A stretch of 64,000 nucleotides of DNA, taken from the NCBI GenBank assembly GCA_022821805.1, contig JAJECX010000036.1, positions 1 through 64,000 on the forward strand, in the 5' to 3' direction. Position 1 is the first letter of the stretch, and every line of letters starts with the position of its first letter. The notes beneath the pieces are model-generated. The model saw nothing but the letters and a program-made list of their open reading frames with translations, was not told the DNA's origin and did not search any database. The translations under genes and the position numbers were made by a program. The stretch comes from Anaerolineae bacterium (GTDB lineage Bacteria > Chloroflexota > Anaerolineae > Aggregatilineales > Phototrophicaceae). Below, piece by piece: positions 1 through 8,176 of the stretch.

Positions 1-85
1 CTTTGCCAAGGTAAACATTCGACTCATTTGCCAGAAAATCCCGTATCTTCGTCCATTGTTCGTCAGATAGTCTCATGTTTGTCAT
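1..85 (-). CDS. IS5-like transposase, N-terminal fragment cut by window edge
   Basis: Reading the minus strand from an ATG at 85 gives about 28 residues beginning MTNMRLSDEQWTKIRDFL. The LSDEQW-x-KI opening is typical of IS5/IS4-type DDE transposases (the IS427/IS1031-like group usually starts L-[TS]-D-x-Q-W). The rest lies outside the window, so intactness and inverted repeats cannot be judged. The ORF is open to the edge. No clear ribosome binding site is visible upstream. The family call rests on this short motif only. Confidence 0.55.
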   Translation of the reverse strand, partial: MTNMRLSDEQWTKIRDFLANESNVYLGK

Positions 86-212
86 GAGACTATTTTACGC
101 ATTTATGCAGATGCCAATGCCAAAATGTCAACAGAACCTAGTCAATCAGTATTATTCAAGCTGAGATTGACTGCGCCAACCACTGACTACGTTTTCTTTT
201 CGGAGGTGAGGC

Positions 213-473
213 ATGAGGAATATACGTAAAAGCTCGGGTATGCAATATGACCAACAGAAAGGCGAGTATCGATACAAGGAGTTGACGGAAGACCCTGCCA
301 TCCCACATATTGGCGATGGCTACGTCCATACAATGCTTTACATCAAGGCTGGGCAGGCGTTTAAGAGCGGGCTATTCTTTGGCTTAGGGCTAATGCTGGC
401 GGGCATCTTGCCGCCGCTTGCTTTAGTAACCATGCTCGTCTTGTTCCTATTGGGAATAACGGGCGCAACTTGA
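213..473 (+). CDS. Small membrane protein, unknown function
   Basis: This 86-residue protein has a good ribosome binding site (GGAGGTGA, about 7 bases before the ATG). The first 48 residues are polar and rich in Tyr, Lys and Glu. The C-terminal 35 residues form one long or two short hydrophobic membrane segments (about 52-84) ending in GITGAT. It could be a small inner-membrane protein with a cytoplasmic N-terminus. No family is recognised. It sits between a transposase fragment and the dioxygenase pair and shows no operon link to either. Confidence 0.55.
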   Translation: MRNIRKSSGMQYDQQKGEYRYKELTEDPAIPHIGDGYVHTMLYIKAGQAFKSGLFFGLGLMLAGILPPLALVTMLVLFLLGITGAT

Positions 474-546
474 GTGCAAAAAAGTACACTTAGACTTTGA
501 GTTTTCGACAAGCAGCGAGCCGCTCACTGCGCGCAGGAGCTGAACC

Positions 547-1332
547 ATGACCACGCCACTAAAGCAAGAATACGACGAAAAAGGCTACGTCATCGTCCGT
601 AAGGCCGTCGACGCCGATCTGGCGCGCGAAACGGCCGAGCACGTGCATTGGCTGGCCGAGCGCCATCCGGATATCCGCCCTGAGAGATTCGGCCACAAAA
701 TGCTGGTGAGCGACCCCTTTATGCAAAGGCTGGTTGGTGATGACCGGCTGGTCGATATTGTCGAGCAATTCCTAGGACCCAACATCGCCATGTGGGCGGC
801 GCATTATATCGCCAAACCGCCGCGTCACGGGCAGAAGGTCCTCTGGCATCAAGACGGCAGTTACTGGCCGCTGGAGCCGATGGAAGTGACCACCATCTGG
901 TTGGCCGCCACTGCCTCCACACGGGAGAACGGCTGCATGCGCCTGCTGCCCGGCACGCAGAACAACCGCCTGCTTTCCCGGCGCGAAATGATCGAAGTCC
1001 CCGACGGCAAGAACGTGCTCGCATCGGGCATCCATCCGTCGCAGATTGACGATTCTCACGTGGTCGACCTGGAGTTGAATCCCGGCGATGTCTCCGTTCA
1101 TAATCCGCGCATCATCCACGGCTCCGAATCCAATACATCGGACACGTGGCGCATCGGCTTAACCCTGCGCTATATCCCGACGTCGACGCGCGTCATGCGC
1201 GAAGGCGACCGCCCTATACTCGTCCGCGGCGCGCCGGGCGCGGGCAACAGCAACATATACGCCGAGCGCCCCGTGTTTGATCGCGCAATCCACATGCCCT
1301 TCCGCGGCATGGAAGATTGGATGACCGGCTGA
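547..1332 (+). CDS. Phytanoyl-CoA dioxygenase (PhyH) family protein, copy 1
   Basis: A predicted Fe(II)/2-oxoglutarate-dependent oxygenase of 261 residues, the usual PhyH length. The iron ligands are readable: H101-x-D103 in the WHQDG motif and the distal His191 in RIIHGS. Arg202/Arg208 in the following WRIGLTLRY segment are candidates to bind the 2-oxoglutarate carboxylate. The family hydroxylates small organic substrates; the substrate here is unknown. An AGGAG ribosome binding site precedes the ATG. The next gene is a close paralogue of the same length, and two sulfatases follow, which suggests a catabolic cluster for a sulfated or alkyl-substituted compound (inference). Confidence 0.85.
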   Translation: MTTPLKQEYDEKGYVIVRKAVDADLARETAEHVHWLAERHPDIRPERFGHKMLVSDPFMQRLVGDDRLVDIVEQFLGPNIAMWAAHYIAKPPRHGQKVLWHQDGSYWPLEPMEVTTIWLAATASTRENGCMRLLPGTQNNRLLSRREMIEVPDGKNVLASGIHPSQIDDSHVVDLELNPGDVSVHNPRIIHGSESNTSDTWRIGLTLRYIPTSTRVMREGDRPILVRGAPGAGNSNIYAERPVFDRAIHMPFRGMEDWMTG

Positions 1333-1383
1333 TTCCCTTTTAATGGCGCCCGTTCAAGTAATGCGCTTAATTTGGAGACAAAT

Positions 1384-2169
1384 ATGCCCACTGATTTGCG
1401 AAAAGAATATGACGAAAAAGGTTATGTGATCGTGCGCAAAGCCATTGACGCCGATCTCGCGGGCGAAACCGCCGCACATGTGCATTGGCTGGCCGAGCGC
1501 AATCCCGGCGTCCGTCCCGAGCGCTTCATGCACGACATGCTGGTGACCGACCCTTTCATGCACCGTCTCGTCAGCGATGCGCGTCTGGTCGATATTGTCG
1601 AGCAATTCCTCGGTCCCAATATCGCCATGTGGGCGGCGCATTATATCGCCAAGCCACCCAAGCATGGGCAGAAAGTTCTTTGGCATCAGGACGGCTGCCT
1701 CTGGCCGCTGGATCCGGTGGAAGTGACCACCATTTGGCTGGCAGCCACCGAATCCACGCGCGAGAATGGCTGTCTGCGGGTCATGCCGCGAACCCAGGAT
1801 ATTCACCTGTTATCGCGCCATGAACGGGTCGACGCCCAAGACGGCAACAATGTGCTGGGCGTGACCGTGCATCCGTCGCTGATTGACGACTCCGATGTGG
1901 TGGATTTGGAATTGGCGCCGGGCGATGTCTCCGTGCATAACCCGCGCATCATCCACGGCTCCGACGCCAACAGCTCCGACAAATGGCGCATCGGCCTCAC
2001 CCTGCGTTATATCCCGACATCGACCCGCGTCACCAGCGACCCGAATATGGCCATCCTCGTTCGCGGGGCGCCGGACGTCGGAAACAGCAACAACTACGTG
2101 GAAGCGCCGGTCTATGACCTGGCAATCCATATGCCCTTCCGTGGCAAGGAAGCCTGGAAGAGCGCGTAG
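1384..2169 (+). CDS. Phytanoyl-CoA dioxygenase (PhyH) family protein, copy 2
   Basis: A tandem paralogue of the preceding gene, 261 residues from this ATG. The start was chosen because GGAGA lies about 7 bases upstream and because it aligns exactly with the N-terminus of copy 1; an in-frame ATG 12 bases upstream lacks a comparable site. The iron ligands H101, D103 and H191 are conserved, as are the HGQKVLWHQDG and RIGLTLRYIPTST blocks. Differences cluster in the loop around residues 130-165, which often contacts substrate in this fold. Both copies look functional. Divergence is moderate, so the duplication is not very recent. Confidence 0.85.
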   Translation: MPTDLRKEYDEKGYVIVRKAIDADLAGETAAHVHWLAERNPGVRPERFMHDMLVTDPFMHRLVSDARLVDIVEQFLGPNIAMWAAHYIAKPPKHGQKVLWHQDGCLWPLDPVEVTTIWLAATESTRENGCLRVMPRTQDIHLLSRHERVDAQDGNNVLGVTVHPSLIDDSDVVDLELAPGDVSVHNPRIIHGSDANSSDKWRIGLTLRYIPTSTRVTSDPNMAILVRGAPDVGNSNNYVEAPVYDLAIHMPFRGKEAWKSA

Positions 2170-2200
2170 GCAAGACTCTTAGGGGAAACTGAAATACAGC

Positions 2201-2240
2201 CTCTGAGTCCTCTTTGGTCTCGGTGTACTCGGTGGTAAAG
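2201..2240. repeat. Dispersed CTCGGTG...GTGGTAAA repeat, copy 1
   Basis: Just upstream of the first sulfatase lies a T/G/C phrase, TCTCGGTGTACTCGGTGG, followed by TAAAG. Related phrases occur at 5129-5173 and 57028-57076, each just ahead of a plus-strand gene. The function is unknown; see the findings. Confidence 0.5.
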
Positions 2241-2263
2241 AATCGCAGCTACGGAGCTCTGCC

Positions 2264-3565
2264 GTGCCCAAACCCAACATCCTCTACATCCACTCGCACG
2301 ATACGGGCCGCTGCCTGCAGCCTTACGGCCACGCCATCCCCACACCCAATTTGCAGCGGCTCGCCGAGCGGGGCGTCCTTTTCCGCCGCGCCTACTGCGC
2401 CGCGCCCACCTGCTCGCCCAGCCGCGCCGCCTTACTCACCGGGCAAGCAGCCCACAGCGCCGGCATGCTCGGGCTGGCAACCCGTCACTTCCGCCTGCGC
2501 GACTTCAGCGAGCATATCATCCACACGCTGAAGCGCGTCGGCTATACCTCGGCGCTGGCTGGCTTCCAGCATCTTTCCGGACGACGCTACCACGGCGGCG
2601 CCGCCGATATCGGGTATGACCAGGTGCTGACCGAAGACCTGCCGCGCGCGCATATCGCCGCCGCCGACTACATCCGCTCCAAGCCGGAGGATCCATTTTG
2701 GCTGACCGTCGGTTTCTTCGAGACGCATCGCCGATTCCCGACCGAGCACGATGTCAACCCGGATTACGCGCTGCCGCCCGCGCCCTTTCCCGATACGCCG
2801 AACATGCGGCAGGATATGGCGAATTACATCGCGATGGCGCAAATCCTCGATGACAAGATCGGGCATGTCTTAAGTGCGCTGGATGAAACGGGCCAACGCG
2901 AGAACACGCTGGTCATCTACACCACTGATCATGGGCTCGCCTTCCCCGAGATGAAATGCAACCTGACCGATCACGGCATCGGCGTCGCCCTCATCATGGA
3001 TGGTCCGGCGCCATTCAAGGGCAGGCGCGTCATTGACGGCATGGTCAGCCATATCGATATTTTCCCAACCCTCTGCGACCTGCTTGCTATCGATCGCCCC
3101 GATTGGCTGCAAGGGCATTCGATGCTGCCCCTGCTGAACGGCGAGCGAGAATCAATCCGCGACGAGATCTTCGCCGAGGTCAATTATCATGTGGCTTACG
3201 AACCCAAGCGCGCCGTCCGCACTGAGCGTTACAAATACATCCGCCGTTACGATGGCCGCCGATCGCCCGTGCTGCCGAATATTGATGACAGTATCACCAA
3301 GAGCGAATGGTTGGAGGCTGGGTACGCCGAGCGCGAAATTGAGCCGGAGCGCCTGTACGACACCTGGCTGGACCCGGTCGAGCGCGTCAATCTCATTGAC
3401 AGCGTCGAACACGCTGATGCGCTCGCCGATTTGCGCGCGCGGCTCGAACGCTGGATGCGCGATACCGACGACCCGCTGCTGCGAGGGCATGTCCCGGCGC
3501 CGCCAGAAGCCGAGCTGAACGACCCCGATGGCGTGTCGCCGCGCCCGCCAATGACGGCGCCATGA
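2264..3565 (+). CDS. Sulfatase, sulfamidase-like (S1 family), copy 1
   Basis: A 433-residue alkaline-phosphatase-superfamily sulfatase. The formylglycine signature C50-S-P-S-R54 is followed by AALLTG. The residue expected to become formylglycine is Cys50, so an FGE or anSME maturase must be encoded elsewhere. The C-terminal metal-site motif is D222-H223, with K231 and H237 following. The N-terminal metal motif reads HSHD (residues 10-13) where DD is usual; I associate this with the heparan N-sulfatase-like subgroup. It likely hydrolyses a sulfate or N-sulfate ester on a glycan. The start is GTG with GGAG upstream. No signal peptide is seen, so it is predicted to be cytoplasmic. A paralogue follows. 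Confidence 0.85.
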   Translation: MPKPNILYIHSHDTGRCLQPYGHAIPTPNLQRLAERGVLFRRAYCAAPTCSPSRAALLTGQAAHSAGMLGLATRHFRLRDFSEHIIHTLKRVGYTSALAGFQHLSGRRYHGGAADIGYDQVLTEDLPRAHIAAADYIRSKPEDPFWLTVGFFETHRRFPTEHDVNPDYALPPAPFPDTPNMRQDMANYIAMAQILDDKIGHVLSALDETGQRENTLVIYTTDHGLAFPEMKCNLTDHGIGVALIMDGPAPFKGRRVIDGMVSHIDIFPTLCDLLAIDRPDWLQGHSMLPLLNGERESIRDEIFAEVNYHVAYEPKRAVRTERYKYIRRYDGRRSPVLPNIDDSITKSEWLEAGYAEREIEPERLYDTWLDPVERVNLIDSVEHADALADLRARLERWMRDTDDPLLRGHVPAPPEAELNDPDGVSPRPPMTAP

Positions 3566-3600
3566 TGCGCTGGCAGGCTTATTCTCAAAGTTGGCGCATA

Positions 3601-3668
3601 GGGCGAGCCGCCGTCTCGCCCCTACACAGCTGTGGTTTTGGCGGGCGACCCAATGGCTCGCCCCTACA
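3601..3668. repeat. Two GTAGGGGCGA-type palindromic repeats
   Basis: Two adjacent inverted-repeat units, at 3601-3625 and 3644-3668, have the form GGGCGA(G/C)-short loop-(C/G)TCGCCCCTACA. They lie between the two sulfatase genes. They belong to the dispersed family described in the findings. Each could fold as a hairpin in the sulfatase transcript, perhaps as a stability element or weak terminator. There is no T-run. Confidence 0.75.
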
Positions 3669-3716
3669 AATTTTCGATTGTGTACTCGGCGTTGAAACAA
3701 CCTAAAGGAGTCGGAC

Positions 3717-5018
3717 ATGCCAAAACCAAACATTCTCTACATTCACTCGCATGATACAGGCCGCTACATCGGTCCCTACGGCCACGCCATCCCCACACCG
3801 AACCTGCAGCGGCTTGCCGAGCGGGGCGTGCTATTCCGCCGCGCTTACTGCGCCGCGCCCACCTGCTCGCCCAGCCGCGCCGCCTTGCTCACCGGGCAAT
3901 CGCCTCATAGCGCCGGTATGCTCGGTCTGGCGAATCGCGGCTTCGTCCTGCGCGATTTCAGCCAGCACATCATCCACACGCTGAAAGAGGCTGGTTACAT
4001 TTCAGCGCTCGCCGGCATCCAGCACCTGACCAGCGCGCAATACCACCGCGGCGCTGAGGCGGTCGGCTACGACCGGATTCTCACGGAAGACCGACCGCAG
4101 GCGCATATCGCCGCCGCCGATTTCATCCGCTCGCAGCCGGAAGCGCCATTTTGGCTGACTGTCGGCTTCTTCGAAACGCACCGGGAATACCCAACCGACC
4201 ACGATATCAACCCGGATTATGTGCTGCCGCCCGCGCCCTTTCCTGATACGCCGGGCACGCGGCAAGACATGGCGAATTACATCGCGATGGCGCAAATCCT
4301 CGATGACAAGATCGGGCATGTCTTAAAAGCGCTCGATGAAAGCGGACAGCGTGAGAACACGCTGGTCATCTACACCACCGATCACGGGCTTGCCTTCCCC
4401 GATATGAAATGCAACCTGACCGATCACGGCATCGGCGTCGCTCTCATCATGGATGGTCCGGCGCCATTCCGCGGCGGGCGCGTCGTTGACGGCATGGTCA
4501 GCCATATCGATATCTTCCCCACGCTTTGCGACCTGCTCGATATCGATGAGCCCGCCTGGCTGCAAGGGCATTCGATGCTGCCCCTGCTGAATGGCGAGCG
4601 CGATGCGATCCGCGATGAACTCTTCGCCGAAGTCAGCTATCACGCCGCTTACGAGCCCAAGCGCGCCGTTCGCACTGAGCGTTACAAATACATCCGCCGT
4701 TACGATGGCCGCCGATCGCCCGTGCTGTCGAATATCGATGATGGTTTCGCCAAAAGCGAGTGGCTGGAGGCCGGTTACGCCGATAGCCCCATCACGCCCG
4801 AGCGTCTCTACGACACCTTCTTGGATCCGGTCGAGCGCGTCAATCTCATCGATAGCGCCGAACACGCTGATGTGCTGAACGATATGCGCGCCCGCCTCGA
4901 CCGTTGGATGCGCGATACTGATGATCCGCTGCTGGCCGGCCAGGTTCCAGCGCCGCCAGAGGCTGAGTTGAATGATCCCGACGGCTTGTCGCCCCGCGAT
5001 CCCTATATGCAATCGTAG
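3717..5018 (+). CDS. Sulfatase, sulfamidase-like (S1 family), copy 2
   Basis: A tandem paralogue of the previous sulfatase with exactly the same length (433 residues) and the same key residues: C50-S-P-S-R54, D222-H223 and the N-terminal HSHDTGR. A strong AAAGGAG site lies 7 bases before the ATG. The two copies are nearly identical in the metal-site and RTERYKYIRRYDGRRSP regions but differ around residues 75-130, which probably line the substrate pocket. No signal peptide is seen. It probably acts with copy 1 and the PhyH pair on related substrates (inference from adjacency and common strand). Confidence 0.87.
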   Translation: MPKPNILYIHSHDTGRYIGPYGHAIPTPNLQRLAERGVLFRRAYCAAPTCSPSRAALLTGQSPHSAGMLGLANRGFVLRDFSQHIIHTLKEAGYISALAGIQHLTSAQYHRGAEAVGYDRILTEDRPQAHIAAADFIRSQPEAPFWLTVGFFETHREYPTDHDINPDYVLPPAPFPDTPGTRQDMANYIAMAQILDDKIGHVLKALDESGQRENTLVIYTTDHGLAFPDMKCNLTDHGIGVALIMDGPAPFRGGRVVDGMVSHIDIFPTLCDLLDIDEPAWLQGHSMLPLLNGERDAIRDELFAEVSYHAAYEPKRAVRTERYKYIRRYDGRRSPVLSNIDDGFAKSEWLEAGYADSPITPERLYDTFLDPVERVNLIDSAEHADVLNDMRARLDRWMRDTDDPLLAGQVPAPPEAELNDPDGLSPRDPYMQS

Positions 5019-5032
5019 GCGTCGCCCGCTTC

Positions 5033-5173
5033 CTGTAGGGACGAGCGGAGAGCAGTGTCGGCGGTCAGTGTCTACGCGCCCCTTGGCTCGCCCGCCCGCT
5101 CGCCCATCGCCCCGCTTTGATGAAATTTCTCGGTGTTCTCTCTTTTGTCACGGCGCCCTCGGTGGTAAAACAG
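5033..5173. repeat. Composite intergenic repeat block
   Basis: Two repeat types lie side by side. At 5033-5100 is a long member of the palindromic family: TGTAGGGACGAG, then the internal module GTGTCGGCGGTCAGTGTCTA, then a closing GGCTCGCCC. At 5129-5173 is a member of the second family (TTCTCGGTGTTCTCTC ... CCTCGGTGGTAAAA). No coding sequence is supported here. Confidence 0.6.
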
Positions 5174-5222
5174 CGGTTCGCGGAATCTTCCAATTCTCAA
5201 TCGTAAAACCTTAGCGTTGGCA

Positions 5223-5912
5223 ATGATGACCGAACTCCTGCAAGACCAAATCGAATACTATCGCGCCCGCGCGCCCGAATATGACGAATGGTTCTACCGC
5301 CACGGGCGCTACGATCAAGGCGAAGAACATACCCGCCAATGGCAGTGGGAAGTCCAGCAGGTCCGCGATCAGCTGCGCAGCGCCTCAGGCTTCGGGCGCA
5401 TCCTGGAAATGGCGCCCGGAACCGGCATTTGGACGGCTGTATTAATCCAAATCGGCGCGCGCGTCACCGCCCTCGATGCCTCGCCTGAGATGATCAAGAT
5501 CAACCGCGCCAAGCTGCTTTCCGACAAAGTCGATTATCAATTGACGGACTTGTTTAGCTATGCGCCCCAACGCCAGTACGACATGGTCTTCTTCGGCTTC
5601 TGGCTATCGCATGTGCCCGCCGAGCGATTGTCGCCTTTCCTGGATATGGTCCAGCGGTCGCTGAAGCCGGGCGGCCGCCTGTTCTTCGTCGACTCGGGCA
5701 AGGTCGATCGGTCCCGAAGCCATACGGGCACGGCGAATCTCGGTGGAGAGATGCAGCGGCGCGTCCTCAAAGATGGGCGCCAGTTCGATGTCGTTAAAAT
5801 ATATTATGATCCCGCCGAATTGACCGCGGCGCTGCGCAGGCACGGCTTCGATATCGAGGTGAAAGCGACTGAGAATTTTTTCATCTATGCCGATGGACTA
5901 AAGTCGTCATAA
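5223..5912 (+). CDS. Class I SAM-dependent methyltransferase
   Basis: A 229-residue Rossmann-fold methyltransferase. Motif I reads LEMAPGTGIWT, the acidic end of strand 2 is in ALDASPEM, and a late motif reads LKPGGRLFFVDSG. The fold is typical of small-molecule or quinone-type methyltransferases; the acceptor is unknown. The ATG at 5223 was chosen over the in-frame TTG six bases earlier; neither has a strong ribosome binding site. It is on the same strand as the sulfatases but separated by about 200 bases of repeats, so it is probably an independent unit. Confidence 0.75.
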   Translation: MMTELLQDQIEYYRARAPEYDEWFYRHGRYDQGEEHTRQWQWEVQQVRDQLRSASGFGRILEMAPGTGIWTAVLIQIGARVTALDASPEMIKINRAKLLSDKVDYQLTDLFSYAPQRQYDMVFFGFWLSHVPAERLSPFLDMVQRSLKPGGRLFFVDSGKVDRSRSHTGTANLGGEMQRRVLKDGRQFDVVKIYYDPAELTAALRRHGFDIEVKATENFFIYADGLKSS

Positions 5913-6000
5913 ATGGCTCAATTAACGGATGCATATCTTCGGTCTGTAACGGAGCCTGAGACTTCAACAACAATACGGATATATAAACGCAAGTAATTAC

Positions 6001-6030
6001 TTGACAAAATTCGCAACGATTTAGTATACT
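6001..6030 (+). promoter_or_regulatory. Sigma70-type promoter of structured RNA copy 1
   Basis: A perfect TTGACA (-35) at 6001-6006 and TATACT (-10) at 6025-6030 are separated by 18 bases. The C-run after the -10 and the predicted start near 6037-6039 match the arrangement at the second RNA copy (46592-46620), where the spacer is 17. The match to the housekeeping consensus suggests high expression. Confidence 0.8.
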
Positions 6031-6036
6031 CCCCCC

Positions 6037-6212
6037 CAGCGATAACTGAGGGGAGCAACTGCCTACTGCCGTCTGGCATGGATGAAATGCCAGATGACTG
6101 CGAGCAACAAACGCCCGTAGACACGAACAGTTAGCCTAACGCAAACATAATCGTTCACAGCCTCCTCCTTTCAGAATAAACAAGCGCCGGGCCTGGCGCT
6201 TGTTTGCTTTCT
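6037..6212 (+). ncRNA. Structured small RNA of unknown family, copy 1
   Basis: A segment of about 175 nt between a consensus promoter and an intrinsic terminator, with a paralogue at 46627-46804. Helices visible in both copies: P1 closes the molecule (CTGAGGGGAG 6046-6055 with CTCCTTTCAG 6165-6174, including two G-U pairs); hairpin A TCTGGCAT 6072-6079 / ATGCCAGA 6087-6094; hairpin B CTGCG 6098-6102 / CGTAG 6116-6120; hairpin C GAAC-A-GTTA 6125-6133 / TAAT-C-GTTC 6148-6156, with a conserved A-C mismatch. Hairpins B, C and the terminator show paired or wobble changes between the copies. No ORF is conserved between the copies. 6S RNA is an alternative because the ends pair, but the row of internal hairpins is unlike it. 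Confidence 0.75.
6181..6212 (+). terminator. Intrinsic terminator of structured RNA copy 1
   Basis: The stem CAAGCGCC (6181-6188) / GGCGCTTG (6195-6202) has a 6-base loop, can be extended by AA/TT, and is followed by TTTGCTTTCT. The stem is conserved at the second copy with an A-T to G-C compensatory change. Confidence 0.85.
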
Positions 6213-6280
6213 GGCGAAGGATTACGCCGCTGTCAGATTATCACACTGCGGGATAATCGGCTATGCGAATTTGCGCGCTC

Positions 6281-6310
6281 TGGCGAGCGACAGAATGGCT
6301 CGCCACTACG
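6281..6310. repeat. Degenerate palindromic repeat
   Basis: TGGCGAGCGACA-loop-GGCTCGCCACTACG is a diverged member of the dispersed family. It lies in the region between the small RNA and the convergent glycosyltransferase gene. Nothing else is seen between 6213 and 6406. Confidence 0.5.
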
Positions 6311-6406
6311 AAGAGCTATGTTGAAGGGAAAGAGTTGTGAATTAGCGGCTACTGACCGCGATCTCTCCAGTAGCGGACAAGCCTTACAGCTTTCACGCAA
6401 TAAGTC

Positions 6407-7513
6407 CTATCCCAGCGCCGCCTGATACAAGCTGATCACTTGATCGGCCACCGACGCCCAAGTCTGCGCTTGCGCCCGCCGCTGACCGGCCGCGCCCATT
6501 TGCGCCGCCCGCGCCGGATTCTCCAGCAGTTCCAAGAGCGCGCGCGGCAATTCCTCGGTCACATTCGCTTGGGACACAACCAAGCCGGTCACGCCATCTT
6601 CAATGGCATCAGCGACGCCGCAGCCATCGGCGCCGACCACCGCCGCGCCCGCCGCGCCGGCCTCCACCAGCACCAGCCCGAAGCCCTCGAACCATAAGCC
6701 GTCATTCATCGCCGGCAAAGCGAAAACATCGGCTTCCGCCATCCAGGCGCGCATCAACTCGTCTTCTACAAAGCCCATAATCCGCACGCAGTCGCCCAAG
6801 CCCAGCGCGTCAATCCGCCGCTCCACCTGCCTGGTGTAGGCGCTGCCTCGCTGCGGATTGCCCATGATCAGGCATTGGGCATTGGGGATGCGCGCGCGCG
6901 CCACCGCCATCGCCTCGACCAATTGCAGCGTCCCCTTCCTTGGCTTGATGCCGCCGGCGGTGACGACAGTCGGTCCGCGCTTGTCCACGCTCAATGGTGA
7001 GGGTTTCAAAAAGCGCGCGACATCAACGCCGTTGTTGATCACCTTGACTTCCGCGCCGGGCATCTGCTCGCGCGCAACCTGGGCGGTATAGCGACTGACG
7101 CATATCAGCCGCGCCCGCTTAAATGCGTGCCGATACAAGTTTCCAACCGGAAAGCGGCGCATCCGCGGCAGATTGACATAACTGCCATGCGCCGTGAGAA
7201 ATAGTGGACGACGGCCCGCCACCGCCGCCGCCAAAATCGCGTAGGGTTCGGCCGTGCAATGCACGATGTCGCATTCGCGCAGCAAGCGCCGCGCCTGCGC
7301 GATCGGCGCCAGCGACTTTATGAAAGTATGCCGTTCCGGGGGCGTAACTGTGGGGAGTAGGCGATGTATCGGAAATTCGACTGTCGGGCTGTTCCGCGCG
7401 CAGACGACTGTTGCCTCGATGCCCCGCGCGCCCAGCTGCCGAATGAGGTTCAGGCTATAAGTCGCCCAACCATTTTCCGTGCTCAGGTCGGAGGTAATCA
7501 GTCCGATCCGCAT
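6407..7513 (-). CDS. Glycosyltransferase family 4 protein
   Basis: A 368-residue GT-B glycosyltransferase. The N-terminal domain starts GLITSDLSTENGWATYSLNL; a donor-binding domain begins near residue 175 (VVTAGGIKPRKGTLQLVEA). The acceptor-side ENGWA segment and the late EGFGLVLVEAGAAG block with its E-x7-E pair are characteristic of retaining GT4 enzymes that use nucleotide sugars. It probably builds cell-surface glycans. A small membrane-protein gene lies just upstream on the same strand (36-base gap), so the two may be cotranscribed. Confidence 0.85.
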   Translation of the reverse strand: MRIGLITSDLSTENGWATYSLNLIRQLGARGIEATVVCARNSPTVEFPIHRLLPTVTPPERHTFIKSLAPIAQARRLLRECDIVHCTAEPYAILAAAVAGRRPLFLTAHGSYVNLPRMRRFPVGNLYRHAFKRARLICVSRYTAQVAREQMPGAEVKVINNGVDVARFLKPSPLSVDKRGPTVVTAGGIKPRKGTLQLVEAMAVARARIPNAQCLIMGNPQRGSAYTRQVERRIDALGLGDCVRIMGFVEDELMRAWMAEADVFALPAMNDGLWFEGFGLVLVEAGAAGAAVVGADGCGVADAIEDGVTGLVVSQANVTEELPRALLELLENPARAAQMGAAGQRRAQAQTWASVADQVISLYQAALG

Positions 7514-7549
7514 AGGGTTGCGAAGCGCGCGAATTCGATGCGGTCACAA

Positions 7550-7747
7550 TCAGGCTTCGCTCGTTTCAGCCGCGCCCGTCTCGCTACTGCCAGCGCGCGC
7601 CGCCAAGCGCGCCCGCCAAGCCAGTACTGCGCCCGAATCCTCAGCTGCCACTTCGCGATGATGTTCCTCCATCGTGCCGATCCGCATCACCGCCAGCAGC
7701 AGCGCGAAGTTCAAAAGAATAATCACCGCCATGACTGCGATCGCCAT
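7550..7747 (-). CDS. Small single-pass membrane protein, unknown
   Basis: A 65-residue protein with an N-terminal hydrophobic helix (residues 2-22) and a charged tail rich in Glu and Ala. GGAGG lies 6 bases upstream of the ATG, which is the main evidence that it is real. It is directly upstream of the GT4 gene on the same strand. No family is recognised. Confidence 0.5.
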   Translation of the reverse strand: MAIAVMAVIILLNFALLLAVMRIGTMEEHHREVAAEDSGAVLAWRARLAARAGSSETGAAETSEA

Positions 7748-7854
7748 CGCTGCCCTCCAAAATCCTGGCGACTCAACCTCGCCCTATTATGAATCAATCT
7801 CATTTGTCGGTCTAGCCTGAGTCGTCCCATATCGCCCGCCCGCCAATACGAAAA

Positions 7855-7925
7855 TGTAGGGGCGACTCTGTGAGTCGCCCTCCCTTCAACACACATCTGC
7901 AGGGACGACCCATTGCGTCACCCCA
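7855..7925. repeat. Palindromic repeats in the 7748-8176 gap
   Basis: The 429-base gap holds a clear unit at 7855-7881 (TGTAGGGGCGACTC-loop-GAGTCGCCC) and a partial one at about 7908-7925 (CAGGGACGACCCATTGCGTC). Near 8137 there is a promoter-like TATGCTATGTAATG ahead of the next gene. I see no coding sequence in the gap. Confidence 0.65.
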
Positions 7926-8176
7926 AATCTACACCTATCATTGCGCGCGTCCCCACCATAGCGAAAGGCATCCGCCACGCGCAATCCAGCAGATCAACCA
8001 GCAGGAGATGATGCTGCGCTTTGCTTATTGTGCGCTGGGTTTGGCGAAGCTTATGGACATTGCGCAACAGTTTAAGCGGATTCGTTGAATTATGTACAGT
8101 AAGTTGGCAACGTTTGAGAACATTTGGGGTTGTATGCTATGTAATGCTGATACGAAAAAAGCGACGGGAATGAGAA

